Shown here in pieces: positions 10,490 to 23,227 of a DNA stretch of 64,000 nucleotides (positions within the stretch are counted from its first letter, which is position 1; each line of letters opens with the position of its first letter). The translations under genes were made by a program, and so were the position numbers. Under the pieces are notes generated by a model, which was not told the origin of the DNA, did not search any database, and saw only the letters and a list, made by a program, of their open reading frames with translations. Where the stretch lies: positions 1 to 64,000 of the forward strand of contig JAWPGT010000001.1 in NCBI GenBank assembly GCA_034638255.1, given 5' to 3'. The stretch comes from Coprinus comatus (lineage: Eukaryota > Basidiomycota > Agaricomycetes > Agaricales > Agaricaceae).

Positions 10490-10728
10490 ATAGTACATTT
10501 CTTCATAACATTGTTAAATCCTGCTAAAAACTTTACTCAATTGTTAGACTTTTCCTGATTTAAAAGTGTACAAAATTCTGATTAATTAATTTCTATTGCC
10601 TAGTATAATAATAATGGACACCTATATAGGTATAAAAGGTAGTACAGATATATGTACCTATTTAAAACGACTAGTGGTATCCATTTATAACAACTAGTTG
10701 TATCTGTTTGTTACCATTTTTATTAGTC
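10490..10728. other. AT-rich tail of the island with perfect palindromes
   Basis: No gene. It contains two perfect 12-bp palindromes, ACCTATATAGGT (10620-10631) and ACAACTAGTTGT (10690-10701), plus a stray TGTACAAA like that of the tandem repeats (about 10568). It ends abruptly where copia coding sequence begins. Confidence 0.6.
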
Positions 10729-11788
10729 TCCTGCCCCGAAAACTGGCAAGATCTGCATTGCTGTTGTCTATGTTGATGACGTACTATTCATGGGAAATGA
10801 CTCCGCCCTACTTAAAAAGTTAAAAGGGAAGTTCATGAAGCATTGGGAATGCTGTGATGCCAGTGAAGTTAAAGAATTTCTAGGCATGTGCATCCGCCAT
10901 GATAGGAAGAATTGAAAAATCTTCTTGGATCAAGCTTCTTACTTACAGAAGATCCTCGAATGGTTTAAGATTGACAGTACAGGCAGAGAAACCAAACCAG
11001 CGCAAACTCCGCTGCCAGAAAGTTACCATGCTGTTCCTAACACTGGTCCTGTCAATGCCATGCTTCAAACATGCTACCAACAGGTGATTGGATCACTGTT
11101 GTACTTGATGATTGGAACTTACCCAGACATTGGGTTTGCAGTTACTAAATTAAGTCAACATGCACACAACCCTACTGAAGAGCATCTCAAGCGTGCTCTA
11201 TACATTTGCCAATACCTTCTCGCAACCAAGGAATACCACATGGTGCTTGATGGAGGAAAAGGTGAAGGTTTTATCACCTATAGTGATTCAGATTGGGATA
11301 GTGATCCAATGGACCGTTGTTCTCAGACAGGCTACTTCACGTCTCTAGCCTCCTGTCCAGTCGCATGGGTCAGTCAATCGCAAAAGACAGTTGCCTTGTC
11401 CTCTACTGAGGCTGAATATATGGTGCTTTCTGATAGCTGCCGTCAAGCTGTGTGGATCCGTCAGTTAATGATGGGACTCAGTTTATCTAACAGTGAACCG
11501 ATGGAAATTTGTGGAGACAATATGGGCTCCCTCTTCATTGCTCAAAACCCTACAGTTGAGAAGAGGTCAAAGCACATTGACATAAAATTCCACTTCATTT
11601 GGCAATGTCTTGCTGATAAGAAGGTTCTATTATTTTTCATTCCTGGCACTTCTAATCCCACAGATCTTCTTACGAAGAACCTTGGACAAGTTAAATTTGA
11701 GAACTTCAGGAACAGTCATTTTAGTTTAGTGTTTTCAAACCCAACCTTTGCTGCTTCCAAGCGCACATTAAAAAATAATATGGACTAG
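10729..11788 (+). pseudogene. Copia reverse transcriptase (3' part) and RNase H
   Basis: The frame shows the RT catalytic box (VVYVDDVLFMGND), EFLGM, the copia connection (GSLLYLMIGTYPDIGFAV) and RNase H (GFITYSDSDWDSDP, VALSSTEAEYMVLSDSCRQAVWIRQL, KHIDIKFHF). One TGA at 10913-10915 interrupts the frame after RHDRKN; the frame is otherwise open to 11788. With the 5' half of pol and all of gag missing it cannot act alone. Confidence 0.9.
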
Positions 11789-11833
11789 TGAGTATTGGTG
11801 CTTAATTGTCGACTACACTTACGAAAAGGGGAG

Positions 11834-12271
11834 TGTTGGAAAATACAGACTATTATTAGATAGTCACATGACATTTTAATTTTGTTTCACTTTCATCGTC
11901 TCATTATGCTTTGCATTATATGGCAGCTCCTTATTGGTTGTAGTTAGTGTTTCAACTATATGTTTCAACTCCTATATCAACTCCTGTTTCATGTATAATT
12001 ACCTGACACGTAGTAGACACCTGACTCCTTTCTAGTCGTAGCACGGACCACTTCATTCTCCTATAAGTAGCGTACATTCTCTCTTGCATTCTACAGTTCT
12101 CAAACTATCAAGTTCTCTCTTACTCTGTTCTCTCCAACCAAGCACACTTTACTATCTACCACTTTGTGCATATCCTTATACTATAATGTCTTCATGTATA
12201 TGCGTTGCTTTCAACACATCTAGCGTAATGCCATTAGAGAATGTCATTGTAGAACTAATAATAGTTCAACA
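11834..12271 (+). repeat. 3' LTR of the copia remnant (438 bp)
   Basis: It is bounded by TGTTGGAAAATACAG (11834) and AGTTCAACA (12271), and preceded by a polypurine tract (GAAAAGGGGAG, 11823-11833). An internal TATAAGTAG at about 12062 is a plausible TATA box in U3. The upstream LTR is absent. Confidence 0.8.
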
Positions 12272-13731
12272 AGTTGTTCTTAGGCTGAGGTGGTAGTTGG
12301 TGAGTTTTTGCAGATATGACAGAAGTAGCTGCTAAAACTGCTGTAAAAGCAGCTACTCTGTGTCGCAAATGGTCACTAGGCTTTGGCCTGTCAATAGTGT
12401 GGGCTAAGGATGGTGTCCAAGTCATAGAACAACTGGTATTTTATCTAAAAACATTATCATAGATGATCTACAGTGCCATCACGGCGGTCATGTGATGTGC
12501 TCGAGCAGTGACAAGGTGTGACCCTGCGACTTGAGACCGACTTCTCACGGTCTCGGATTTGGGCCAAGCGTAGGTCTGATACCTAGGCTCGCGCGAGACT
12601 TGGTTCCCGAAAGGGCCCTTACCAATTGGGAAGTTGGCATCAATGATATGTCGGTAGCACTTATCTTGGTTTTTGATACACACGAGGCAAACATGATGGT
12701 GATTCTGGTATCGGTAGTATAAATTTCTTGTAAATAGCTATCATATGACCTTAAGCAATACCCCATGCCATGTACCCATCATCTTCCTCACCAATTCATT
12801 ATATCCTCCAATATATGCAAGATTGGGAGATCACACTACCTCACTTAATACAAATCATCCTTACAAGTGGACCATCAATCATCACCAAAAATCTGGACTG
12901 CAAAAATTGTTCCAGTCTATTGTACAAGTACAGTGATCCCAAGAGTATGTTCCATTGGGCATTTAAGACTGTTGAACAGAGGTTACATGCAAAAGATATA
13001 TACAACTACAAGGGCAAGCCAGTGTTTCCATGCAGATGCCAAAAGTACATCTGTTGAAACAGTTATTCAAGATGATTTGGGACTGGTCTTGTTGTCGGAA
13101 TGTGGGAGCGAGGGGCTTGGCAATGTAGATGGGTTTGAGGAAGATATAACAATGTTAGATGGAACTGCGAATGTCAATGAGCATAAAAAAAAAGAGGATG
13201 AGAATAATTGAGCCATACATAATACCTGCTTTAAAAATATTGTATGTTAACTCAATTCTCTTGTCTAGCATAGTCGAACAGAAATGACTTCGAAGTTCTG
13301 GCTACTTAGGGATTACTCAATTTGGCATATGAGCGCGAGAAAGGCGCATTGTTTACTGGATTCACACGGGGCTCAGAAGACGGTGACAAACAAAGCCAAC
13401 CGCATGTTTTGCCAGTCCGCTGACGCGACTCACAAAAGTACAAGTTTGCCAAAAGAGGAAGCGTCACGTGGACTGGGTAGGAGTCTTTTTTTATTTTATT
13501 TTTATTCAACAATTTATATTCGCGGTGCTCGGACGCAGTCCGCTAAACTGGGTAGGAGTCTGTTGATGGAGTCGTTTCTACCCAATGAAAACTGTCTATT
13601 CCGCTCACGTGAAAACACGTCCATAAAAGGCGATTTTTATGAGGAAGATCTCGGAAGAACCTCACTAACGTTCGGTGACCTAGGAAAATCCAAATTCAAA
13701 TCAACAAAACAAAACGTGCATTCCAGTGTAA
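12272..13731. other. Unassigned region between copia LTR and the host genes
   Basis: No gene that I can support. It contains a 48-codon frame at 12316-12462 and frames between 12770 and 13211 that suggest an eroded or multi-exon coding remnant without a recognisable family. A 15-bp direct repeat (ACTGGGTAGGAGTCT) occurs at 13472 and 13547. Two CACGTG-type boxes lie at about 13465 and 13605. Confidence 0.5.
12316..12462 (+). other. 48-residue open frame over a 10-bp inverted repeat
   Basis: The frame opens MTEVAAKTAVKAATLCRKWS and ends ...YLKTLS. The DNA AGTAGCTGCT...AGCAGCTACT (about 12322-12354) forms a perfect 10-bp inverted repeat with a 14-nt loop. It could be a relic exon or chance; no homology recognised. 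Confidence 0.2.
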
Positions 13732-16171
13732 TTAATGTCTTCCAGGAAGACCAACTTCATCCTCAATTTTCCACTGTCCAACCTCTGTCATCGCACTCGC
13801 ATCACCTTCTTCGAGTTCCGGAGCATTCAACAAAGCACTAACCATTTTCCAAGGATCCCTTCCACCACCCCATTTCAAAACCTCTTCTTTATATTTCTCA
13901 CCCAATTCCCTATTCAAAGGATCCTTTTCAAACACTTGTTTCCAAACCCTCGATGCAATAGCTCTATCAAATAGATACGAATAATAAGTTGCTCCATACC
14001 CAAACAAATGTCCAAATTGTGTTTGGAAACTTGTCCCAGGTACATGGGGTATTAATCCTTTGGTATTATGCAAATCTGCTAATATTTGGGTACTTGAAAA
14101 GTTGGAATCGAGAACTTTAGGTGAATGGTAAATTTGATCTAGTGATGCAAGGAGGATTTGAGAGTAGGTGTCTATGGAGTTGCACGGGTCTGCGTGATGA
14201 TTACCGACTTGGCGTAAAGAATGTGTGCCTTCGAGGTCGAAGAGAGAGAGAACAGTGGGTGAGTTTAGGAAATGTTCCATGAGAATGGAGGGGAGTTCGA
14301 CAAAGTCGGTAGCACAACGGGTCCCCGATACATTCTGGTATTCTGTCCGACCAATCATTGCTAGAGCACTCATTTGTAACTAAAGTGAATGTGTGTGTTG
14401 ACTATTCACTTACAATGTATAGCATGTCCCATTTCATGGAACAACGTAGTCACTTCATGCCACTGCAGTTCTGTCGGGCCCCTTGAGATTGAGGGTCTCG
14501 CAAACTCGCAGAGCAGAACAACAAGTGGTAGCTGGTACTCGCCCTCCTGATTTGGAAGCTTATGCCTCTTAACTTTCTCAAATTCTATGTTTTGTTGTAT
14601 CGCATTTTCATATCCTTCCGTTGTCCCGTCAGCTGCTTCATCATCTAGATCCGTCCTCCTTGAACATCTAACAGTATAATGAGCAGCACCACTGGCCTTC
14701 CCTCTTCTCGCAAATAAATCTGCATATATCCAACCTAATAGTCCTTTGTCCTCGTCTACGACTTCTAGCTTTTGTACATCCGAATGCCATACCTCGCCAT
14801 TTACGGAGTCAGCAGGCCTTAGCGTAATTCCATAGAGACGTTTAAATAGTCGCGATAAACCCATAAATACAGTGCCAAGAGTGAGGGGAGGTAGTTGTAT
14901 AGGTGGTGCAGGGGGTTCGGGTGGACAATAAAAGTCACGATCCCAAGCTTGTATTATAGGTGGTGAGCCGAGTGCATGGTGAGCTTGCTTGCGAAGACTT
15001 AATGTCCGCAGCGCATTCTGTGCAAATGGCCGGGTGTGACTGACAATTGAGTCCAAAAAATTTGAAACATTTTCTGTATTGTGTTTAATAACGTGGCTGA
15101 TCATTAAGCACAGTACTACGCACCTGGATTCTTCGCCATTTTATCATCTAGTGTCATATGAGCATAGCTTTCCCTACCAACCAACCTCGCTAGCTCCACC
15201 CTTGTTCGTAACAGACGTTCTAAGATGTGCACCTGCTCTTCTGTACTTGAGTTCGACGCGATATAAACCTTCTTCCTTGGTTCCTCGTCCGGAGCAGAGC
15301 GCATGATCATCTGTGCTTGGAGTGAACCTGGATAAACAAGAAGGTCACGCTTTGTAAACTGAGCTTGAAGCTGCAGCCTGACCCCCATGCCCTTGTCCTT
15401 TATTCCTGCCAGTTCTGAAGCTTGAATGGAAACCGGTGGTCTTGCTGCACTCGCATTTTCCAAGAATTCCCGTCCAAGGGTAAGAATATCTGAAGAGAGA
15501 GAAACAAACTTCTGACGCTGTTCAGGTGGAAGATCGATTGCTGATTTCTCGAAGTCGCGCCAGAAGATGAGAGCAGTTTGGTATGCCTCCGGGTTTAGAG
15601 TCTTGACGATCACAGGGTCTGATAGAACTGTTTTGAGAACCTACACGTATGATTGGCTACTATTAGACGTAATTCATGGGCCATGTCTAGATTTGTGATG
15701 ACTCACATTGTATAGGCCCACATGAGTATTGAGCACATTCATAAATTCACAGAGTGTATCGTACGCGTGATTTGCAGCAGCCACCCAAGAACGATCTGGA
15801 TGAGCGTTGCGGACGAGTTCAGCGAGATCTATGACACTACAAAGCATGTCGCTGAGCCTGTCGAGATTCTTGACAACCTTAAGGAGTTCATCCCGTGAGC
15901 GGTGTGCGTTGAGGATGCGGTTTGTGAGTAGTTGGGCGCGGATGAGGGTTGCATCTGCCAGGTGCACAAGACCGCGGGGGTCATTTAGTTGGTCATGTCC
16001 GAAGAGGCCCGTTGAAGCAAAGGAAGAGTACTTTATTGGCGACTTTGGTCTGTCGAAGAGAGCGACAAGAGCTCTGTCGTCGGAATAAAGGCGGAGACAA
16101 CGTGACCAGCGAAGGGAGCGGGAGAGCAGTTTACTCGCTGGACGAGCAAGCATAATGGCCAATATGGACAA
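13732..16171 (-). CDS. OCT1: Mitochondrial intermediate peptidase (M3 family)
   Basis: Four exons (16171-15707, 15640-15124, 15073-14414, 14360-13732) give 756 residues, close to the family length of about 770. It is a zinc oligopeptidase that removes an octapeptide from imported precursors in the mitochondrial matrix. The start ([21 protein letters not shown]) is a typical Arg-rich presequence. The M3 motif HEMGH appears at the third exon junction, followed after splicing by the very conserved [20 protein letters not shown] block. A second Met at 16153 may be the true start, since the Arg-rich region begins there. The 3' end lies at the border with the unassigned repeat region. Confidence 0.95.
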
Positions 16172-16231
16172 ACAGCACAGTCCATTTTGACTTTCTAACT
16201 TGGCACGTGAGTCTATTGAATGACGTCATAT

Positions 16232-18171
16232 TTAATTATCAGGCACAGGTTCAACTGCATACACCCAGAACTTGGATCGTTTCTTGCCTGCAATTTCCTC
16301 AAGAACCGTCACTCCGTTATGCACTCCCGGAACTACACTACCCTCGCTCGCAGTACTCTCCTCCGTCCGTGCCCTCTTCGCCGGCCGTTCTCCATCAAAT
16401 GGGTCCGTAAATCCCAGCCGCGCCGACCGACGCTCTCCCCGCCATGTACCCCCGCTCGACTCGGACGATCCTTCTCTCTTCCCATTCCCATTTGCAACCG
16501 CCGCACGCGTCGATCGTCTTGTACCAACAGCCCCTCCTCTCCGCGGTCTTCGGCTATCTTGATTGCTGTCCTCTTCTTCATTGAACTCGTCATCCCGCTC
16601 GTCTTGGAACTCATATCCATCCGCATCATCCTAGAACCTTATGAGAATGCATCTTTCGAGTTATGTAATAGAGCTATCATACCTCCTCTTCATCATTGTC
16701 ATAATATACATAATCCGGTTTCTGTGTTTGCCGTCGTGTTCTTGTTTGGCGAAGCTCGGCTTGTGCCATCAGCATTCGGTTTTGATCAATCTTTTTACGA
16801 ACTCTTGCAACACGCTACATCATCCTTTGAGTATATGACATCCTAGTAGCTAAGAAGATGCTCACTGCAAGTTCATTATCTATGCTCTCTATTCGTCCTT
16901 CTAGATGCTCAATCAACTCTTTGTGCTGTTGCTCCGGTTTTGTCTTCTTCCCCTTCTTCTGAGGCTGCGGAGTATTTGCCTTCAACTGCTCAATGACAGC
17001 AAGGTACTCTTCCCGTGTTGATGAGATAGCTTTGAATGATGCGGATATTTTCCAAGGGTTCGTTGACACATATATCCGTGGTGAATCTATATCAGATCCA
17101 TAACACAAAGTCAGCTCCTGGAGAATGGCAACACGAGCACACTAAATGGATGGCTATGATATCAGATGACTATAGGAAGTGCGGAAGAACCCGTTAGGTT
17201 TGAAACGTGAACACATGGTTTTTGATGATAGCCAATGTAGAATCACAGCGAACAAAAAAAAAAAGTAAAATCACAAGAAAAGAGAATGGGCACGGACCAT
17301 CTACTATCCAAAATCTCTCCCTCTTACAATCCTGCCCCAGCGGTGAAAATTCTAGCTGAGCTCGCTCTACTAGTGGATGTGAAGACTCTCTCTTCTCTTT
17401 CTTGTGTTTATTATGTACAACTCCCCATGCCCGATCTATCGTAGCCTTGATTTCTTGTGAATATGTGAGTTGTAGCTCGACGAACTGACGTAGAATTTTG
17501 AGCTACAAAGATATTGTAGAAATTGAGCAAATGTTGGTTAATAGTCAAGATAGAGAATAAACGTACTTTGAGATCCCAATCGGCCGTGAAAAAACCGCAG
17601 TCCGTACCCTCAAATGGGTCTACGTTCACCTTAAGAGTATCATCCCAAAACACAGTTCGTTCATTCGTCTTGAGGTATTCGGATAGAATGCTTATGACCG
17701 TTGTCGAAATCTGATCGGCGCTATAATATAATATAATTAATGAGATAATCCAATTATGAGCAATAGCAATTAAGGGCGCGCCAAAGTGCAAAACGAAACG
17801 TGGACGTGTTTTTTTCTGCAAGCAAACTGAAGACTTACCTGAGATTTCGTGTTTGTGGTTTAAGATTGAGAATAAACCGAGCAAGGATTTTCGTGAGAAT
17901 GTCATTTGGTTCTCGCAACATAAGCGCATTCTCCAAACTAAGACCCCACACAACACAAAACCAATGAGTAACATTCAAAAAAATGGATAAATCATTGCAA
18001 AAACACGCACTCCATGGGTGTCTCAAACCCTTGGGTTCGTTCTTTTATGTTCGTAAACTTGACGATGAACGAGTATACAAATAAGGATTCCCATCTGTCT
18101 GATGGGTGTGTTGCGTTCGACGGCGGACAGACGTGTCCTTTGCGCTCTGACTTTACTCCCGGGGCAGCCAT
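16232..18171 (-). CDS. DDT/WHIM-type chromatin remodelling-associated protein
   Basis: Seven exons (18171-18011, 17937-17839, 17720-17577, 17502-17298, 17096-16866, 16814-16683, 16630-16232) join to 456 residues. The N-terminus resembles a DDT domain (RWESLFVYSFIVKF, then FETPMDLENALMLREPNDIL). The middle shows a WHIM-like signature (CKRERFWIVDDSPRIYVS), where such proteins contact linker DNA and ISWI-type ATPases. It then runs into a charged coiled coil and an acidic, Arg-rich tail with an RRSARLG motif. An in-frame TAG at about 16815 is removed by a 51-nt GTGAGC...TAG intron. No PHD finger or bromodomain is present, unlike RSF1 or BAZ proteins. The exact orthologue is unclear. Confidence 0.7.
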
Positions 18172-18780
18172 GAGTAAAGAGGGAAGAGAAATAGGGTAAG
18201 GGTCGAAAACGCGAGAGTGGCCAACTCTTGGTGGTGCTGAATGAAAGAAGAAACGCGGTATGATGGCTGCTTAAGTCACAACCTTAATCCTCATTTTTAT
18301 AATCCCGGCACAAATATATTACAATACTAATTGAACCCTATGTGCCGTTTTGCTCACGGACGTGTGCTGTAGGTGCAACCTGTCTAGTTACCTCACCCCC
18401 ACTATCTTACACAACTTTTGGGTTGACCAACCACATTTCAGATACATTGCAATCCACAACTCAAGCTAAAGGCGGTCCGTGGCGTAACCTGTGTCCTTGT
18501 AAAATGTATTCCAGAATTCATGGCATCAGATGGCTGATCTGGATTGGTCGATATGCTGATCAAGTAGGCATGAAACGAACAAACCAAACACTGAGTTTAG
18601 AACAAATCCCGTGGGCGTGAAAGTGGTAAAAATTCACGGCTGGAGACATCAAAACCATGCGTACATTTCGACAAGGATAATCTAGATACAATTGCCTGTC
18701 GTCACTCATCAAAATAAATTCCTCGACCCATAGCGAAAAAATCTTACAAGAAAGAAAAATCAATCTTCGGCTGCTCGAGA
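18172..18780. other. Intergenic region upstream of the DDT/WHIM gene
   Basis: A 609-bp spacer between the DDT/WHIM start and the RVB1 stop, both on the minus strand. It must hold the DDT/WHIM promoter and the RVB1 3' UTR. No convincing gene or repeat. Confidence 0.5.
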
Positions 18781-20732
<1,952 letters not shown>

Positions 20733-20835
20733 CGTGTTGTGGAGAGAAAGATGGAAGCAGTGGATCAAGTAAGGGAAATAAATTTCCACGGTGTTCTAAG
20801 TACAAAGTACAACGTACAACAAGATAATAGATACA

Positions 20836-21392
20836 TTAACCAGGTCCAACCTAATCCATACATGTCAGTATCTGCAATCCCAACACACTTCACAACATAG
20901 CTAACCTTGGGGATGTCGTGGTGCTCGCTGAGTGACTCGAGTTTGGCATTGAATTCAATAACACGGTCCTTGTGGGTCTTGCCAGCTAATTTGGCAACCC
21001 GCTGTTCAAGCTATGGGCTAATATCAGCTGTAAGGCACAGGAAGTGGATATGAGACCTACCCTTCTCCTCTGCACCTCCTCAAACCGCCGTTCTGCCTCA
21101 GTTTTTTTTGGCCCACTGCTGCTGCTTCCTACAACGGCGGGAGAGTTACGGCCACTTACAGTCGGCGACCGCGATCTCTCCTTAGATATTTCTCTTTCCA
21201 ACTTCTTAATCTCCTTCTCAGGCCCCTCCAGTTCTTCCTGTTTATGTTGTTTAGACTTCTTCTTCTTCCTACCATCAGATCAACACCAATCCCTTAATTC
21301 GATCATGGAACTCACTTTTTCACAATACCGCCTTCGATGACGCCTCCCTTAAGCTTGAGAGCGCCTCCTGGTCGTATGTTGTATTCTGACAT
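20836..21392 (-). CDS. FAM32A-like nuclear protein
   Basis: Four exons (21392-21316, 21268-21061, 21010-20906, 20850-20836) give 134 residues, near the family size of about 110. The start MSEYNIRPGGALKLKGG and the end ESLSEHHDIPKVGPG are hallmarks of FAM32A proteins, which metazoan work places in the spliceosome at exon ligation. The middle is Lys/Glu-rich with a Ser-rich insert, probably unstructured. The last exon is only 15 nt. It shares a 139-bp divergent promoter with the TMEM115-like gene. Confidence 0.85.
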
Positions 21393-21531
21393 GGTGGTGG
21401 ATGGTCAGACTACATTACGTTGGATGCAAAGGCAGGGTTTCCAGGAATAGAAGGGACCACGTGCCATGGCAGCGTAACCCTGGCGCAGGCAGCAATTCTT
21501 GCGACGTCCTCCTCCGCGTCTTCTAGGACAC

Positions 21532-22865
21532 ATGGCTGTCCTTTCTTCCCCACTCGCACTGGTCCAATCGATACCCCCGGTGACGCGTGCATTCACCACA
21601 ATCACTGTTGTATCCTCAACCCTATATGCATGGCTCTGCTGGAAGGGTATGGGCGACACCGCAGCCTACTATATGCTGCTTGTGCCAGGATCAAGCATCT
21701 TCACCCATGGACCATTCTGACGTCTGCATTTGTGGAGCCCTCAATATTTGAAGTGAGAGCTCTTATGTGTGAAGTTATCCACACTTACAAATATCTCGAC
21801 TCCTAGTTTATTGCCACCATCCTCTTTGTACCCGCAGCGTTGAAGTATGTGGAGAGGCTATGGGGTGCAGTGGAGACCATCAAATTCATTGTAGCCTCAA
21901 TCGTCGTTTCAAATATTATCGCAGTCGGATTTAATTGGATCGAGTCCGTCATATTAGGGAATCCTGAATTATTCTTGTGCGCATGCTTCTCCTTGTCTCG
22001 ATGTGTGCAACATGGCTGATAAAATTCAAGATACGGCATGCTGTATCACGGGCAAATGGCGCTGCAAATCGCATTACTCGTTGCCTTTACACAAGCCATT
22101 CCAGAACACCAGGTCCAGATCATGGGGGTCATTAAGAGCCGTGTCAAAGTCAGTGTCAAAGTCAATCCAAGTGCATCTATTCTAACGCTAGCTGCTTAAG
22201 AAACTACCTATGGCGTATCTCACACTTTCGACTGTGCTTTGCTTTGTCGGCTTCCAATGCCCTTGGATTATCATACAATTCGGTTGGTTCGTGGGTTGGA
22301 TATATCTGCGATTCTACAAGAAGAATCCAGGAGACACAGTCGGTGGTGTGGATACATATGGAGATCGAAGTGATACTTTCTCCCTTTTATCGTGGTTCCC
22401 TCCATTTATGCAGTATGTACTGCTAAATTACATCACCCATCCACTCACATATATTGTCTAGCAAACCACTCACACTCCTTGGGAACCTGGTCTTCAATCT
22501 CGCCAACCGTTTCCACCTCATTCCAACATCCTCGCCAGATATTGAGAGTGGCGTATATAGCCCCGTCCCATTAACAGCACGCGCGGAAGCTGAGAGAAGA
22601 AGGTCTGTTTCTTAATTCATCACAGAAGTATATATATATATATATATTGAAATAAACCACATCTAGAGCTCTTGCACTCAAGGCCCTCGATCAACGCCTT
22701 GCGAATTCCTCGTCGCCCGTTGGTTCTACTTCCTCAAATCCTCCGTCACTTTCGGCAGGCCTATCGCGCTCGGAAGGTCCGGCAGCCACCAGCCCACCCA
22801 CTGGCAAAAAGAGCATCACAGAAACGGAAGTTGGTGATGTACTCAAGAAGTCGGACGCTCGGTGA
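21532..22865 (+). CDS. TMEM115-like Golgi membrane protein (one-base frameshift in this sequence)
   Basis: Six exons (21532-21752, 21807-21976, 22031-22148, 22201-22412, 22462-22602, 22667-22865) encode about 353 residues of the TMEM115/DUF1751 family, rhomboid-related multi-pass proteins of the Golgi linked to retrograde traffic. Visible: LLVPGSSIF, HPWTILTSAFVE, ALKYVERLWG, GFNWIE, AYLTLSTVLCFVGFQCPWI and YGDRSDTFSLLSWFPPF. After LVPGSSIF (about 21702) the frame jumps by one base. One missing C in a short C run explains it, and no usable intron does. All other exons are intact, so I treat this as a probable consensus error. A (TA) run lies in the last intron (22630-22648). Confidence 0.85.
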
Positions 22866-23227
22866 AACTTGCAACCGAATCCCTTCTTGACCTTTCATTC
22901 ACTTTGTTGCACCCCGAAATGCATGATACGCGTTAGAATGTGCACTTGAAACCTGAAGACAGGCAGGCTCTAGGTACTGGTTACGACATATATTGTGTAT
23001 GCTGTTCTGTAGACTTGTTACTTTTATCTACTCGTTGACATTTTGTCCCTAAATAATAATAATGCGATTCAGAAATGGATTTCTCTCCCGTGTGTGTCTT
23101 TCCCACGTGCCACTGCTAGCTAAACCTGATGACGAGTGACAACCCATCATATACCCTTCAATACACTGCTTAATTCTATATTCCCTCTTCCATTTCCCTC
23201 TCTTCCATTTAGCAGGAGGATTTCCCA
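22866..23227. other. Intergenic region, TMEM115-like to COG1
   Basis: A 362-bp spacer carrying the 3' UTR of the upstream gene and the COG1 promoter. No gene seen. Confidence 0.5.

Larger units (their letters stand above)
10729..12271 (+). mobile_element. 5'-truncated Ty1/copia element with 3' LTR
   Basis: Only the end of reverse transcriptase, RNase H, the polypurine tract and the 3' LTR remain. Sequence homology to copia starts abruptly around 10729 in the middle of RT, next to the AT-rich island. Its LTR (438 bp) differs in length and sequence from that of the copia remnant at 5969-6129, so these are separate families. Confidence 0.9.

Noticed and set aside
12480..12620. tRNA-like stretch with GGTTCCCGAAAGGGCCC
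   Set aside because: No acceptor stem, anticodon arm or B-box of the right spacing can be drawn.
13284..13841. 185-codon plus-strand frame over the OCT1 3' end
   Set aside because: It overlaps conserved OCT1 coding sequence, and its own composition shows no domain or conserved motif.
16815..16865. Nonsense codon in the DDT/WHIM gene
   Set aside because: A 51-nt GTGAGC...TAG intron removes it and keeps the frame, joining NELA to RVARVRKK.
22628..22650. (TA)n tract as a regulatory element
   Set aside because: It lies inside a 64-nt intron of the TMEM115-like gene and is most simply a microsatellite.
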